Positions 41,505-50,401 of a stretch of DNA of 64,000 nt are shown one piece after another. The position numbers and the translations under genes were made by a program. The stretch's first letter is position 1; each line of letters starts with the position of its first letter. This stretch comes from Streptomyces sp. NBC_01551. Its GTDB lineage: Bacteria; Actinomycetota; Actinomycetes; Streptomycetales; Streptomycetaceae. The notes beneath the pieces are model-generated. The model was not told the origin of the DNA, ran no database searches, and worked only from the letters and a program-made list of their open reading frames with translations. The stretch lies in assembly GCF_026339935.1 (NCBI RefSeq), contig NZ_JAPEPX010000001.1, forward strand, positions 1,718,501-1,782,500. Reading direction: 5' to 3'.

Positions 41505-42974
41505 TCAGTTTCCGGCCGTACGCCGCCTGCGCGCGAGGTACACCGCGCCGGCGCCGGCGGCGATCACCGTGCCGGACGCGCCGAGCAGGGCCCCGGCGGG
41601 GATCTCGGCGCCGGTGGCGGCCAGGTTCCCGCCGACGCTGCCGCCACCGCCGACCGTGCCGCCGCCGCCCACGGTGCCACCCGTGGAGCCGGTGGAGCCG
41701 GTGGAGCCGGTCGTGGTGCCCGACGTCGGCGTGCCCGTCGACGTCGTCTTGGTGGGCGTGGCGGTCGGCAGGACGACGTCCTTCTCCACGGCCACGGCGA
41801 GGTTGACGTCGTCGATCCGGTCGCCCGCCTTGTACATGGAGCCGTTGGTGTCGTTGGTGAAGGCGGCCGCGCCCTCGGCCGTCAGGGCGGTCGGGACCCC
41901 GCCCAGGGAGAGCAGGCCTCCCTTCGTCTTGTAGTCGGCTTTCGTGAGGTCGAGGGTGGCGAAGGGGACGGCCGTCTTGGTGCCGGAGGCGTTCTTCACG
42001 TCCAGGAGCAGCGTGCCCTTGGCGCCCTCGGCGTTCACCTTGATGTTGCCGAAGGTCATGTCGATGCCGTGGGCCGCGAACTGGAAGCGCAGGTTGCCCT
42101 CGAACGCGGCGTTCAGCTTCCGCTTCTTGACGTCGAGTTCGCCCTTGCCGGCCACGAAGGAGAACGTGTCGCCGCTCTTGGCCGCGCCGCCCGCCGGGGT
42201 GATGGTGCCGCCCGCGCCCTGCACGTACGTGCGGAAGGACTCCTTGATGCCCCAGGTCAGCTTGCCGCTCAGGACGGGCTGCGGGCCGTCGGCCGGCGGG
42301 GCCGAGGCGGTCGTCGTCGGGGACTTCGTGGGCGCCGGGGAGGACGAGGCGGAGGTCGAGCCGGACGGGCCGGGCTCGGGCGCCGCGAACTCCAGCGCCG
42401 ACGTCAGCGGGTCGCCCTTCAGGCCCGCGTACTGCGGGGCGCCGAGCTGGTCGGCGGCGTCCTTGGTGAGGGTGGTCTCCAGCTTGGTCATCACCGGGCC
42501 GGCGAAGGCCGCGTCCGCGAGCGGCACGTTCGGGGTGAGCACCCCGTTCTTGGTGATGTCGCCGGTGACCTTCTTCGTCCCGGTGTCGAAACGGAGGTTG
42601 CCGAGCTTCACGACGAACCCGTGGGCGGAGGCGTCGAAGACGACGGTGCCCTTGAAGGCGGCGGTCACGACGCGGGTGCCCTCGTCGTACTGGCCGGTGG
42701 CCGAGGCGAAGCGGAAGGTTCCGTCCGCGTTCCTCGTGGCGCCGTCCGTGGTGGTGATCGTGCCCTTGGCGGTCTTCTCTATGTACGTGCGGTACCGCTC
42801 CAGCAGGCCCCAGTCGAGGGTGCCGCCGACGATCGGCCTCGGCGCGGCGGCAGCGGCAGCGGCGGCCGGGGCCCCGCCGTTCGCCGTCGCGGGCAGGATG
42901 AAGGCGGTGGCGCCGAGGGCGGCCAGGGTGGCGATGGCGGCCGCGAGGGCGACGGAGCGGCGCTGGGACGACAT
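41505..42974 (-). CDS. Sortase-anchored HtaA-domain heme-binding protein
   Basis: A 489-residue surface protein with a signal peptide (about 1-32) and two HtaA domains (about 48-190 and 232-385; each begins with G-x-L-x-W-G-x-K/L-E-x-x-R-x-Y). HtaA domains bind heme and pass it to HmuT in Corynebacterium. The C-terminus has the tripartite cell-wall sorting signal NLAATG, a hydrophobic stretch and RRRR, matching the LAxTG type used by class E sortases. AGGAG precedes ATG 42974. It lies 58 bases downstream of a second HtaA gene, likely in one operon. Confidence 0.9.
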   Translation of the reverse strand: MSSQRRSVALAAAIATLAALGATAFILPATANGGAPAAAAAAAAPRPIVGGTLDWGLLERYRTYIEKTAKGTITTTDGATRNADGTFRFASATGQYDEGTRVVTAAFKGTVVFDASAHGFVVKLGNLRFDTGTKKVTGDITKNGVLTPNVPLADAAFAGPVMTKLETTLTKDAADQLGAPQYAGLKGDPLTSALEFAAPEPGPSGSTSASSSPAPTKSPTTTASAPPADGPQPVLSGKLTWGIKESFRTYVQGAGGTITPAGGAAKSGDTFSFVAGKGELDVKKRKLNAAFEGNLRFQFAAHGIDMTFGNIKVNAEGAKGTLLLDVKNASGTKTAVPFATLDLTKADYKTKGGLLSLGGVPTALTAEGAAAFTNDTNGSMYKAGDRIDDVNLAVAVEKDVVLPTATPTKTTSTGTPTSGTTTGSTGSTGSTGGTVGGGGTVGGGGSVGGNLAATGAEIPAGALLGASGTVIAAGAGAVYLARRRRTAGN

Positions 42975-43032
42975 GGCTGAGTACTCCTGGGGGCGGGGGA
43001 CGGAGGGAGGGGGGTGGGGTGAGCGCCGGCCG

Positions 43033-44586
43033 TCAGGACCGGGGGGTGTCCGTGGGCCCCGGCTCGGGCGAGGAAGAGGAGGTCGAGGAGCCGTCCGCCG
43101 AGGCGGCGTCCGGGGACTCGGCTTCCGGGGCGGCGGAAGACGAACCCTCGGAGGCGGAGTCCTCCGGAGCCGGGGCAGAGGCCGGCGCCGGTTCGCGGCG
43201 CTTGCGGAGCGTCAGGAAGGCGACGCCGCCGGCCAGGACCAGGACGGCCACGCCGACGGCGATGTACGTCCCGGTGTCCGAGGACCCGTCGGCCGCATTC
43301 CGCGCCGGGGCCGGCGCGGCGGCGGACGCCGAGGAGGAGGAGGCCGTGGAGCCGAGGTCGGGAAGGGCCGGCAGGCGCGCGCCGGCGTCCAGCGCGACGG
43401 CGAGCGAGACGGGGTCCATCTCGGTGCCCGCCTTGTACATGGAGTTGAAGGCCCGGGAGCCGTCCTCGGTGAGGGTGGCGGGGGCCTCGGTGAGGGTGGC
43501 GAGGCCGCCCTCGGTCTTGAGGCCCTTGGCGTCGAACTCGACCAGCGGGACGGCGCTCTTCGTCGCGCCCGCGGTGGTGACGTCCGCGCTCAGGACGCCC
43601 CTGCCGCCTTGGACCTTGGCGGTCACCGCGCCGAGCTTCAGGTCGAGGTGGGCGCCGGTGAAGTGGACGGTGCCGGCGAACGCGGCGTCCAGGGCGCCCT
43701 TCTCGCCGTCGAACGAGCCCTTGCCCTGCCCGAAGCGGAACAGAGCGCCGCCGTCCCGGGCGCCGTCGGCGAGGGTCCACTTGCCCTGGCCGATGGAGCC
43801 GGTGACGTACTCGCGGAAGGTGCGCCGCACGCCCCAGTCGACGGCTGCGTCGACGAAGGCCCCCGGCGCCCGGCTGCCCTGCGGGGACGCGCTCCCGCTC
43901 GGCTGCGCGCTCGGCGACGACCCGGCGGGCGCCGAGGACTGCCCGCCCTCCGGCGCGGCCTTGACGTCGGCGGAGAGCGAGATCGGGTCGAGCTGCGCGC
44001 CGGCCGTGTAGTAGCCGGCGAAGGACTTGGCGCCCTGGGCGGTGAGGGTGACCGGGATGTTGGTCAGGGCGATCGGGCTGCCGCCGCCCGCCATGTTGAC
44101 GCCGCCCAGGCCGAGCGAGGCGAAGGGCACCTGGGACTCGGTGGTGACCACGCCGGTGTCCTTGGCCTTGCTGGAGACATCCGCGTAGAGGGTGCCGCTG
44201 CCGCCGTTGATCTTGATGGTGGGGCGGCTGACGCTGAGGTCCAGTTCGTACGCGCCGTCCGGCTTCTGGTGGCCCTGGAATTGGACTCCGCCGCTGAACG
44301 AGGCCTCGAAGGCGCCGGTGTCGGGGTCGTAGGAGCCGGTGGCCGAGTGGAAGCGGAAGAGGCTGCCGCCGACCGTGGCGGCTCCGTTCTTCAGCTTGAA
44401 ACCGCCTTTCGCGACAGGACCGGTGACGTAACTCTGGAATGACGATTTGATGCCCCAGTCGAGCCGACCCCCCTGAACGGTACGGCTCGCGGCGTGCGCG
44501 GCGGTGGCCGGAACCAGGGCCGTCAGCAAGGCCGCCAGGGTCGCCAGCAGGGCGACGGCGATAGCACGGGCGGGTCTTGCGGACAT
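43033..44586 (-). CDS. HtaA-domain heme-binding protein, transmembrane-anchored
   Basis: A 517-residue surface protein: signal peptide (about 1-33), HtaA domain 1 (about 38-185, GGRLDWGIKSSFQSYV), Ser/Pro-rich linker, HtaA domain 2 (about 245-400, AAVDWGVRRTFREYV), then TGTYIAVGVAVLVLAGGVAF as an anchor and a long acidic Ser/Glu tail. It has no sorting motif, so the two HtaA proteins differ in attachment. GGAGGGGGC precedes ATG 44586. Its upstream region holds a consensus iron box, so it should be induced on iron starvation. Confidence 0.92.
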   Translation of the reverse strand: MSARPARAIAVALLATLAALLTALVPATAAHAASRTVQGGRLDWGIKSSFQSYVTGPVAKGGFKLKNGAATVGGSLFRFHSATGSYDPDTGAFEASFSGGVQFQGHQKPDGAYELDLSVSRPTIKINGGSGTLYADVSSKAKDTGVVTTESQVPFASLGLGGVNMAGGGSPIALTNIPVTLTAQGAKSFAGYYTAGAQLDPISLSADVKAAPEGGQSSAPAGSSPSAQPSGSASPQGSRAPGAFVDAAVDWGVRRTFREYVTGSIGQGKWTLADGARDGGALFRFGQGKGSFDGEKGALDAAFAGTVHFTGAHLDLKLGAVTAKVQGGRGVLSADVTTAGATKSAVPLVEFDAKGLKTEGGLATLTEAPATLTEDGSRAFNSMYKAGTEMDPVSLAVALDAGARLPALPDLGSTASSSSASAAAPAPARNAADGSSDTGTYIAVGVAVLVLAGGVAFLTLRKRREPAPASAPAPEDSASEGSSSAAPEAESPDAASADGSSTSSSSPEPGPTDTPRS

Positions 44587-44612
44587 GAATGCCCCCTCCA
44601 GGGTCTGGCTAA

Positions 44613-44631
44613 TAAGGTTAGGCTAACCTAA
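44613..44631. promoter_or_regulatory. Consensus iron box between htaA and hmuT
   Basis: TAAGGTTAGGCTAACCTAA is a perfect match to the IdeR/DmdR 19-bp consensus TWAGGTTAGSCTWACCTWA. It lies between the divergent HtaA (ATG 44586) and HmuT (GTG 44764) genes, 27 bases before the HtaA start, and probably controls both directions. Confidence 0.85.
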
Positions 44632-44763
44632 GCTAAACCAGTTGAGTGAGGAACCCCCGGGACCCCGAAACCTCGGCCGGAACCGGAGCCCGCTCCACCA
44701 CCCCCGCAGCCCAGCCGGCCCACCCAGCCCAGCCCTCAGCCGGACGATCAGGACGGTGCCCTC

Positions 44764-45786
44764 GTGCCTACGCCCGCCGCGTCACCCCGCTTCCCCCGTC
44801 TCGCCGCCGCCCTCGCGGGCCTGGCGCTGGCACTGGCCGTGACCGGCTGCGGAGGTGCGGCCACCCAGGCGAACTCCCCCGCCCCCACCGCCTCGTCGAT
44901 CCCGGACCGGGTCGAGCCGCTCACCCCGGCCCCCGCACCCGCCCTGCCGGTGACGGTGGCCTCGGCGGACGGCACCCGGGTGAGCGTCACCTCGGCGGAC
45001 CGGGTGATCCCGCTGACCGGCAGCCTGAACGAGATCGTCCACACCCTGGGGCTCGGCGAGCGGGTCGTGGCCCGCGACATCACCGCCACCTTCGAACAGG
45101 CGGCGGGGCTCCCGGTCGTGACCCGGGGCCACGACGTCTCGGCGGAGAGCGTGCTCTCGCTGCGCCCGACCCTGGTCCTCGCCGAGACCACCTCCGGCCC
45201 CGCCGAGGCGATCCGGCAGATCCGCGACGCGGGCATCCCGCTGCTCGTGGTCTCCCCGGCCAAGTCCCTGGACGACGTACCGAAGCGCATCGAGACCGTG
45301 GCCGGCGCACTGGGCGTCAAGGACGCGGGGGCGCGGCTGAACGAGCGCACCGCCGAGCGGATCGCCGCCGCCCGCAAGGACATTCCGGCCGCCGCCTCCG
45401 GCAAGAAGCCCCGCGTCGCCTTCCTCTACCTGCGCGGCACCGCCTCCGTCTACCTGCTGGGCGGCTCCGACTCGGGCGCGGCCTCACTGCTGGAGGCCGC
45501 GGGCGCGGTCGACACCGGCAAGGCATCGGGGCTCGGCAAGGACTTCACGCCGATCACCAGCGAGGCCCTGGCGGCCGCCGCGCCCGACGCGATCCTCGTC
45601 ATGACCAAGGGCCTGGAGTCCGTGGGCGGCCTGGACGGCCTCGTGAGGATCCCGGGCGTCGCGCAGACCCCGGCGGGCATGGACCGCCGCGTGGTCGCGG
45701 TGGACGACGGCGTCCTCCTCAACTACGGCCCGCGCACCGACCAGGTGCTGACCTCGCTGATCGACCAGCTCTACGGCAAGGCCTGA
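44764..45786 (+). CDS. hmuT: Heme ABC transporter substrate-binding lipoprotein
   Basis: A 340-residue lipoprotein; the lipobox ends LAVTGC at about residue 29. The mature part is a periplasmic-binding fold with the helical-backbone pattern of siderophore/heme binding proteins (TGSLNEIVHTLGLGERVV, LSLRPTLVLAETTSG, LRGTASVYLLGG, GVLLNYGPRTDQV). It receives heme from the HtaA proteins and delivers it to HmuU. GTG 44764 has GGACGGTG upstream. Start of the hmuTUV operon; only one base separates its stop from the permease start. Confidence 0.93.
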   Translation: MPTPAASPRFPRLAAALAGLALALAVTGCGGAATQANSPAPTASSIPDRVEPLTPAPAPALPVTVASADGTRVSVTSADRVIPLTGSLNEIVHTLGLGERVVARDITATFEQAAGLPVVTRGHDVSAESVLSLRPTLVLAETTSGPAEAIRQIRDAGIPLLVVSPAKSLDDVPKRIETVAGALGVKDAGARLNERTAERIAAARKDIPAAASGKKPRVAFLYLRGTASVYLLGGSDSGAASLLEAAGAVDTGKASGLGKDFTPITSEALAAAAPDAILVMTKGLESVGGLDGLVRIPGVAQTPAGMDRRVVAVDDGVLLNYGPRTDQVLTSLIDQLYGKA

Positions 45787-45787
45787 C

Positions 45788-46888
45788 GTGACCCTCCCCA
45801 ACACCGTCGGCCTGGCCGGCCGGAACACGGAGCTGCCGCCCGCGCGGCCGCCCGTCCGCAAGCGGCGCGGCGCCGCGCTGCTCACCGCCGCCCTCGCGGG
45901 CACCCTGCTCGTCGTCGCGCTGCTGTCCGCGGGCATCGGCGCGTACGAGATCCCCACCGGGGACGTACTCGCCTCCGTGCAGCACCGGTTGGGCCTCGGC
46001 GGGGCCGCCCTCGACCGGGTCGGGGAGAGCGTGCTGTGGAACGTACGGCTGCCGCGCGTGGTGCTCGCGCTGCTCGTCGGGTCGAGCCTCGGCTGCGCGG
46101 GCGCCCTGATGCAGGGGGTGTTCGGCAATCCGCTCGCCGAGCCGGGTGTCATCGGCATCTCGGCCGGCGCGGCCGTCGGCGCGGTCGCCGCGATCGGTCT
46201 CGGCCTCAGCTTCCTCGGCAACTGGACCATCACCGCGTGCGCGTTCGTCTCCGGCCTGGTGACGGTGGGCTCGGTGTACGTGCTGTCGCGCAACGGCGGC
46301 AAGACCGAGGTCGTCACGCTGATCCTCACGGGCATCGCGGTGAACGCCTTCGCCGGCGCCCTGATCGGCCTGTTCGTGTTCTTCGCGGACAGCGGTCAGG
46401 TCAACCAGATCACCTTCTGGCAGCTCGGCTCCCTCGCCCAGGCCACCTGGCCCAAGGTGCTCGCCGTGCTGCCCTGCGCCCTCGCCGGCCTGCTGATCGC
46501 CCCTCTCTACGCGCGCAAGCTGGACCTGCTCGCCCTCGGCGAGCGCCCCGCCCGCCATCTCGGCATCGACGTCGAGCGGCTGCGGCTCGCCCTGATCCTG
46601 GTGGTCGCGCTGCTCACGGCGGCCGCCGTCGCCGTCGCCGGAGTGATCACCTTCGTCGGGCTGCTGGTGCCGCACCTGCTGCGGATGGCCAACGGCCCCG
46701 GGCACCGCTTCCTGGTGCCGGGCAGCGCCCTGGCCGGCGCCGTGGTCCTGCTCGCGGGCGATCTGGCCGCGCGGACGATCGCCGCGCCGGCCGAGCTGCC
46801 GCTCGGTGTGCTGACCGCGCTGATCGGCAGCCCCTTCTTCTTCTGGCTGCTGCGTCGGACCCGCCGCAAGCAAGGGGGCTGGGCGTGA
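45788..46888 (+). CDS. hmuU: Heme ABC transporter permease
   Basis: A 366-residue FecCD/BtuC-family permease with about ten hydrophobic segments. Typical blocks are VRLPRVVLALLVGSSLGCAGALMQ, NPLAEPGVIGISAGAAVGA, GWLF-like W-Q-L-GS (TFWQLGSLAQ) and VPHLLRMANGPGHR. GTG 45788 follows HmuT by one base. Its stop overlaps the ATPase start (GTGA). Transports heme across the membrane with HmuT and HmuV. Confidence 0.94.
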   Translation: MTLPNTVGLAGRNTELPPARPPVRKRRGAALLTAALAGTLLVVALLSAGIGAYEIPTGDVLASVQHRLGLGGAALDRVGESVLWNVRLPRVVLALLVGSSLGCAGALMQGVFGNPLAEPGVIGISAGAAVGAVAAIGLGLSFLGNWTITACAFVSGLVTVGSVYVLSRNGGKTEVVTLILTGIAVNAFAGALIGLFVFFADSGQVNQITFWQLGSLAQATWPKVLAVLPCALAGLLIAPLYARKLDLLALGERPARHLGIDVERLRLALILVVALLTAAAVAVAGVITFVGLLVPHLLRMANGPGHRFLVPGSALAGAVVLLAGDLAARTIAAPAELPLGVLTALIGSPFFFWLLRRTRRKQGGWA

Positions 46889-47712
46889 ACGTCCTGTTCA
46901 GGAGGAACAAGCGGACGGTCCCGGCCCGGCCCGCGCCCGGCGCGCCGCTCGCGCAGGCCGCGGACCTCCACGTACGGCTCGGGCAGCGCGAGGTGCTGGC
47001 CGGCATCGAACTGACGGCCCGGGCCGGCGAGGTGCTGGCCCTGGTCGGGCCGAACGGCGCGGGCAAGTCCACGCTGCTGGCCGCGCTCGCCGCGGACCTT
47101 CCGGCGGCTTCCGGGGTGGTACGGATCGACGGGCGCCCGGTGGGCGACTGGTCGGCCCCGGACCTCGCGCTGCGCCGATCGGTGCTCCCCCAGTCGGCCG
47201 CGCTGTCGTTCCCCTTCCCCGTGGCGGACGTCGTGCGGATGGGCCGCGCCCCGTGGGCGGGCACCCCGTACGCCGACGCCGACGAGGAGGCGATCGCCGC
47301 CGCGATGGCCGCGACCGAGGTGACCGGCTTCGCCGAGCGCCCCTTCTCGGCGCTCTCCGGAGGCGAACGCGCCCGGGTCGCGCTGGCCCGTGTGCTCGCC
47401 CAGGGGGCCCCGCTGCTGCTGCTCGACGAACCCACCGCCGCCCTCGACCTGCGCCACCAGGAGCTGGTCCTGCGGATCTGCCGGGAGCGGGCCGCGGCCG
47501 GGGACGCGGTGATCGTCGTCCTGCACGACCTGGGCCTGGCTGCCGCGTACGCGGACCGGGCCGCCGTCCTGCACGACGGCCGGATCGCGGCGGACGGCCC
47601 GCCGGCCGAGGTGTTCGAGGACGCGCTGCTGAGCCGCGTGTACCGGCAGCCGGTGGAAGTCCTTCCGCACCCCCGGACGGGCGCCCCGCTGGTGGTCCCG
47701 GTCCGGGCTTGA
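46885..47712 (+). CDS. hmuV: Heme ABC transporter ATP-binding protein
   Basis: A 275-residue ATPase of the HmuV/FepC type: Walker A GPNGAGKST, Q-loop LPQSAAL, signature LSGGERARVALA, Walker B LLLDEPTAALD and H-loop VVLHDLGLAA. GTG 46885 overlaps the HmuU stop by four bases. Completes HmuTUV; the heme imported would be handled by HmuO encoded at 40114. Confidence 0.95.
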   Translation: MNVLFRRNKRTVPARPAPGAPLAQAADLHVRLGQREVLAGIELTARAGEVLALVGPNGAGKSTLLAALAADLPAASGVVRIDGRPVGDWSAPDLALRRSVLPQSAALSFPFPVADVVRMGRAPWAGTPYADADEEAIAAAMAATEVTGFAERPFSALSGGERARVALARVLAQGAPLLLLDEPTAALDLRHQELVLRICRERAAAGDAVIVVLHDLGLAAAYADRAAVLHDGRIAADGPPAEVFEDALLSRVYRQPVEVLPHPRTGAPLVVPVRA

Positions 47713-47816
47713 CCTCCGCTTGACCCTGCCATGGGGTCGTCATGAGGGCTCCGTGACGGCCCCGTGTCCGCCCTTCGACTGTGTGCGCTGAATCACTGGA
47801 CGCGGCGGTATGGGTC

Positions 47817-47848
47817 AGGTAAGCCTCGGTTAAGTTAGGTCCGCCTCA
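47817..47848 (+). promoter_or_regulatory. Degenerate iron-box cluster upstream of efeO
   Basis: AGGTAAGCCT (47817-47826) resembles the core of the hmuO palindrome (AGGTAAACCT). TTAAGTTAGGTCCGCCTCA (47830-47848) matches the iron-box consensus at 13 of 19 positions. The pair lies 51-83 bases before ATG 47900 and probably gives iron-dependent control. Confidence 0.55.
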
Positions 47849-47899
47849 CTGGCCACTCCCCTCCGGGAAGGCCCCACGTCCGAAGCCCAGGAGCTCCCT

Positions 47900-49054
47900 A
47901 TGCGCCCCGCCCGCCTCTCCGTTCTCACCGCGGCCGCCGTCGCGGCCGCGCTCACCGCCGTCACCGGCTGCGCCGAGAAGAGCGACTCCGCCGGCGGCGA
48001 CGGCGCGATCCACGTGAGCGCCACCGACTCCGCGTGCGAGGTCTCCAAGAAGGAGTTCCCGGCGGGCAAGGCGACCATCGAGGTCGAGAACAAGGGCTCC
48101 AAGGTCACCGAGGTGTACGTCCTCTTCCCTGACGGCCGCATCGTCACCGAGCGCGAGAACATCGGCCCGGGCACCAAGGCCTCCATCACCGCCGAGATCA
48201 AGGCCGGCGACTACGAGATCGCCTGCAAGCCCGGCATGACGGGCGACGGCATCAAGCAGCAGGTCAAGGCCACCGGCAAGGGCTCCACCGAGAAGCGCGA
48301 CCCCGCACTGGACGCCGCGGTCGCCGCGTACCGCACGTACGTCCAGCAGCAGGCCGACGAGACCCTCCCCAAGGCGCAGGCCTTCGTGGACGCCGTCAAG
48401 GCCGGTGACGTCGAGGCCGCCAAGAAGGCGTACGCGCCGTCCCGCATCGGCTGGGAGCGCACCGAGCCGGTCGCCGAGTCCTTCGGTGACATCGACCCGA
48501 AGATCGACGTCCGCGAGGACGGCCTGGAGGCGGGCCAGGACCCGGCGAAGGACTGGACCGGCTGGCACCGCCTGGAGAAGTCCCTGTGGGCCGACAACAA
48601 GATCGGTGACACCGAGAAGAAGCTCGCCGACACCCTGATGGCCGACCTCACCGACTGGACGAAGAAGATCGGCACGGCGGAGATCACCCCGACCTCGATG
48701 GCCAACGGCGCCAAGGAGCTCCTCGACGAGGTCGCCAGCGGCAAGGTCACCGGTGAGGAAGAGCGCTACAGCCGCACCGACCTGGTCGACTTCAAGGCCA
48801 ACATCGAGGGCGCGCAGAAGGCGTACGAGCTGCTCAAGCCGGTCGCCGCGAAGAACGACCCGGCCCTGGCCGGCGAGCTCGACAAGCAGTTCGCCGCGAT
48901 GACCACGCTGCTCGACAAGTACCGGGCCGACAAGTCGGGCTACGACTTCCAGTCGTACGACACGGTCAAGGACGACCAGCGCAAGGAGCTGTCGGACGCC
49001 GTCAGCGCCCTCGGGGAGCCGCTGTCCAAGCTGGCCGCCGCCGTCGTCAAGTAG
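47900..49054 (+). CDS. efeO: EfeO, iron-uptake lipoprotein with cupredoxin and M75 domains
   Basis: A 384-residue lipoprotein (lipobox ALTAVTGC). After it comes a cupredoxin-like domain (about 35-130, IHVSATDSACEVSKKEFPAG ... YEIACKPGM) and an imelysin-like M75 domain (about 140-384) with the metal site GWHRLE (HxxE). Family members deliver or bind iron outside the membrane for EfeU. First gene of the efeO-efeB-efeU unit; 30 bases from the next gene. Confidence 0.95.
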   Translation: MRPARLSVLTAAAVAAALTAVTGCAEKSDSAGGDGAIHVSATDSACEVSKKEFPAGKATIEVENKGSKVTEVYVLFPDGRIVTERENIGPGTKASITAEIKAGDYEIACKPGMTGDGIKQQVKATGKGSTEKRDPALDAAVAAYRTYVQQQADETLPKAQAFVDAVKAGDVEAAKKAYAPSRIGWERTEPVAESFGDIDPKIDVREDGLEAGQDPAKDWTGWHRLEKSLWADNKIGDTEKKLADTLMADLTDWTKKIGTAEITPTSMANGAKELLDEVASGKVTGEEERYSRTDLVDFKANIEGAQKAYELLKPVAAKNDPALAGELDKQFAAMTTLLDKYRADKSGYDFQSYDTVKDDQRKELSDAVSALGEPLSKLAAAVVK

Positions 49055-49084
49055 CCCGCACCACCGGCATCAGAGGTGTCCGTC

Positions 49085-50380
49085 ATGTCAGACGAAACCA
49101 ACAGCAGCACCAGCCCCGGCCCCGAGGGCGACGGGAACACCACCGGCGCGCCCTCCCGTCGGGCCGTGCTCGGCTGGGGCGGCGCCGGGCTCGCGCTCGG
49201 CGCCGCCGCGGCGGGCGGCACCGTGGCCGCGCTCACCAGCGGCACCGGCACCGTCCCGGCCGGGATGACCGGCGAGGCGGTGCCGTTCCACGGCGCGCAC
49301 CAGGCCGGTATCGCCAGCGCCGTCCAGGACCGGCTGCACTTCGCGGCGTTCGACGTGAAGACGAAGGACCGCGCCGAACTCGTCCGGCTCCTCCAGGACT
49401 GGACCCGGGCGGCCGAGCGGATGACCGCCGGCCTCCCGGTCGGGGAGGGCGCCGTCGGCGGCCTCCCCGAGGCCCCGCCGGACGACACCGGCGAGGCCCT
49501 CGGCCTCAAGCCGAACCGGCTGACGCTGACCGTCGGCTTCGGCCCCTCGCTGTTCGCCAAGGGCCGGTTCGGTCTGGAGGACAGGCGCCCCGAGGCCCTG
49601 ATCGACCTGGAGCTGTTCCCCGGCGACAACCTGGACCCGGTGCGCAGCGGCGGCGACCTCTGCGTGCAGGCCTGCGCGGACGACCCGCAGGTCGCGGTGC
49701 ACGCGATCCGCCAGCTCGCCCGGATCGGCTTCGGCAAGACCGTGATGCGCTGGTCGCAGCTCGGCTTCGGCAAGACCTCCTCGACCACCCCCGAGGAGCA
49801 GACGCCGCGCAACATGATGGGCTTCAAGGACGGCACCCGGAACATCTCGGGCACCGACACCGCGGCCCTGGACAAGCACGTGTGGGTGTCCGCCACGGAC
49901 GCCCCGGGCGCCTCGTCCTGGATGGTCGGCGGCTCGTACCTGGTCGCCCGCCGGATCCGGATGAACATCGAGATCTGGGACCGCACCCCGCTCCAGGAGC
50001 AGGAGGACATCTTCGGCCGCGACAAGGCCGAGGGTGCCCCGGTCGGCAAGTCCAAGGAGCGCGACGAGCCGTTCCTGAAGGCGATGAAGCCGGAGGCGCA
50101 CGTGCGCCTCGCCCACCCGGACACCAACGACGGCGCGACGATCCTGCGCCGCGGCTACTCCTTCACGGACGGCACGGACGGGCTGGGCCGCCTCGACGCG
50201 GGCCTGTTCTTCCTGGCCTACCAGCGGGACGTCCGCAAGGGCTTCGTGCCGATCCAGCGCAACCTGGCGAAGTCCGACGTACTCAACGAATACATCCAGC
50301 ACGTGGGTTCGGCCGTCTTCGCCGTCCCGCCGGGCGTCCGCGACGCGGACGACTGGTGGGGCCGGGCGCTGTTGTCGTAG
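49085..50380 (+). CDS. efeB: EfeB, Tat-exported dye-decolorizing (DyP) peroxidase
   Basis: A 431-residue heme peroxidase of the DyP family. The N-terminus has twin arginines (PSRRAVLGWGGAGLALG) for Tat export. The distal GFKDGTRN motif with catalytic Asp, an Arg in VARRIRMNIEIWDR, and the proximal heme His in VRLAHPDTND are present. It is thought to help oxidise Fe(II), or extract iron from heme, for EfeU. ATG 49085 has AGAGG before it; the in-frame GTG at 49076 is less well placed. Placed between efeO and efeU. Confidence 0.95.
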   Translation: MSDETNSSTSPGPEGDGNTTGAPSRRAVLGWGGAGLALGAAAAGGTVAALTSGTGTVPAGMTGEAVPFHGAHQAGIASAVQDRLHFAAFDVKTKDRAELVRLLQDWTRAAERMTAGLPVGEGAVGGLPEAPPDDTGEALGLKPNRLTLTVGFGPSLFAKGRFGLEDRRPEALIDLELFPGDNLDPVRSGGDLCVQACADDPQVAVHAIRQLARIGFGKTVMRWSQLGFGKTSSTTPEEQTPRNMMGFKDGTRNISGTDTAALDKHVWVSATDAPGASSWMVGGSYLVARRIRMNIEIWDRTPLQEQEDIFGRDKAEGAPVGKSKERDEPFLKAMKPEAHVRLAHPDTNDGATILRRGYSFTDGTDGLGRLDAGLFFLAYQRDVRKGFVPIQRNLAKSDVLNEYIQHVGSAVFAVPPGVRDADDWWGRALLS

Positions 50381-50401
50381 TCGCGGACAAGGGGAAACCA
50401 C

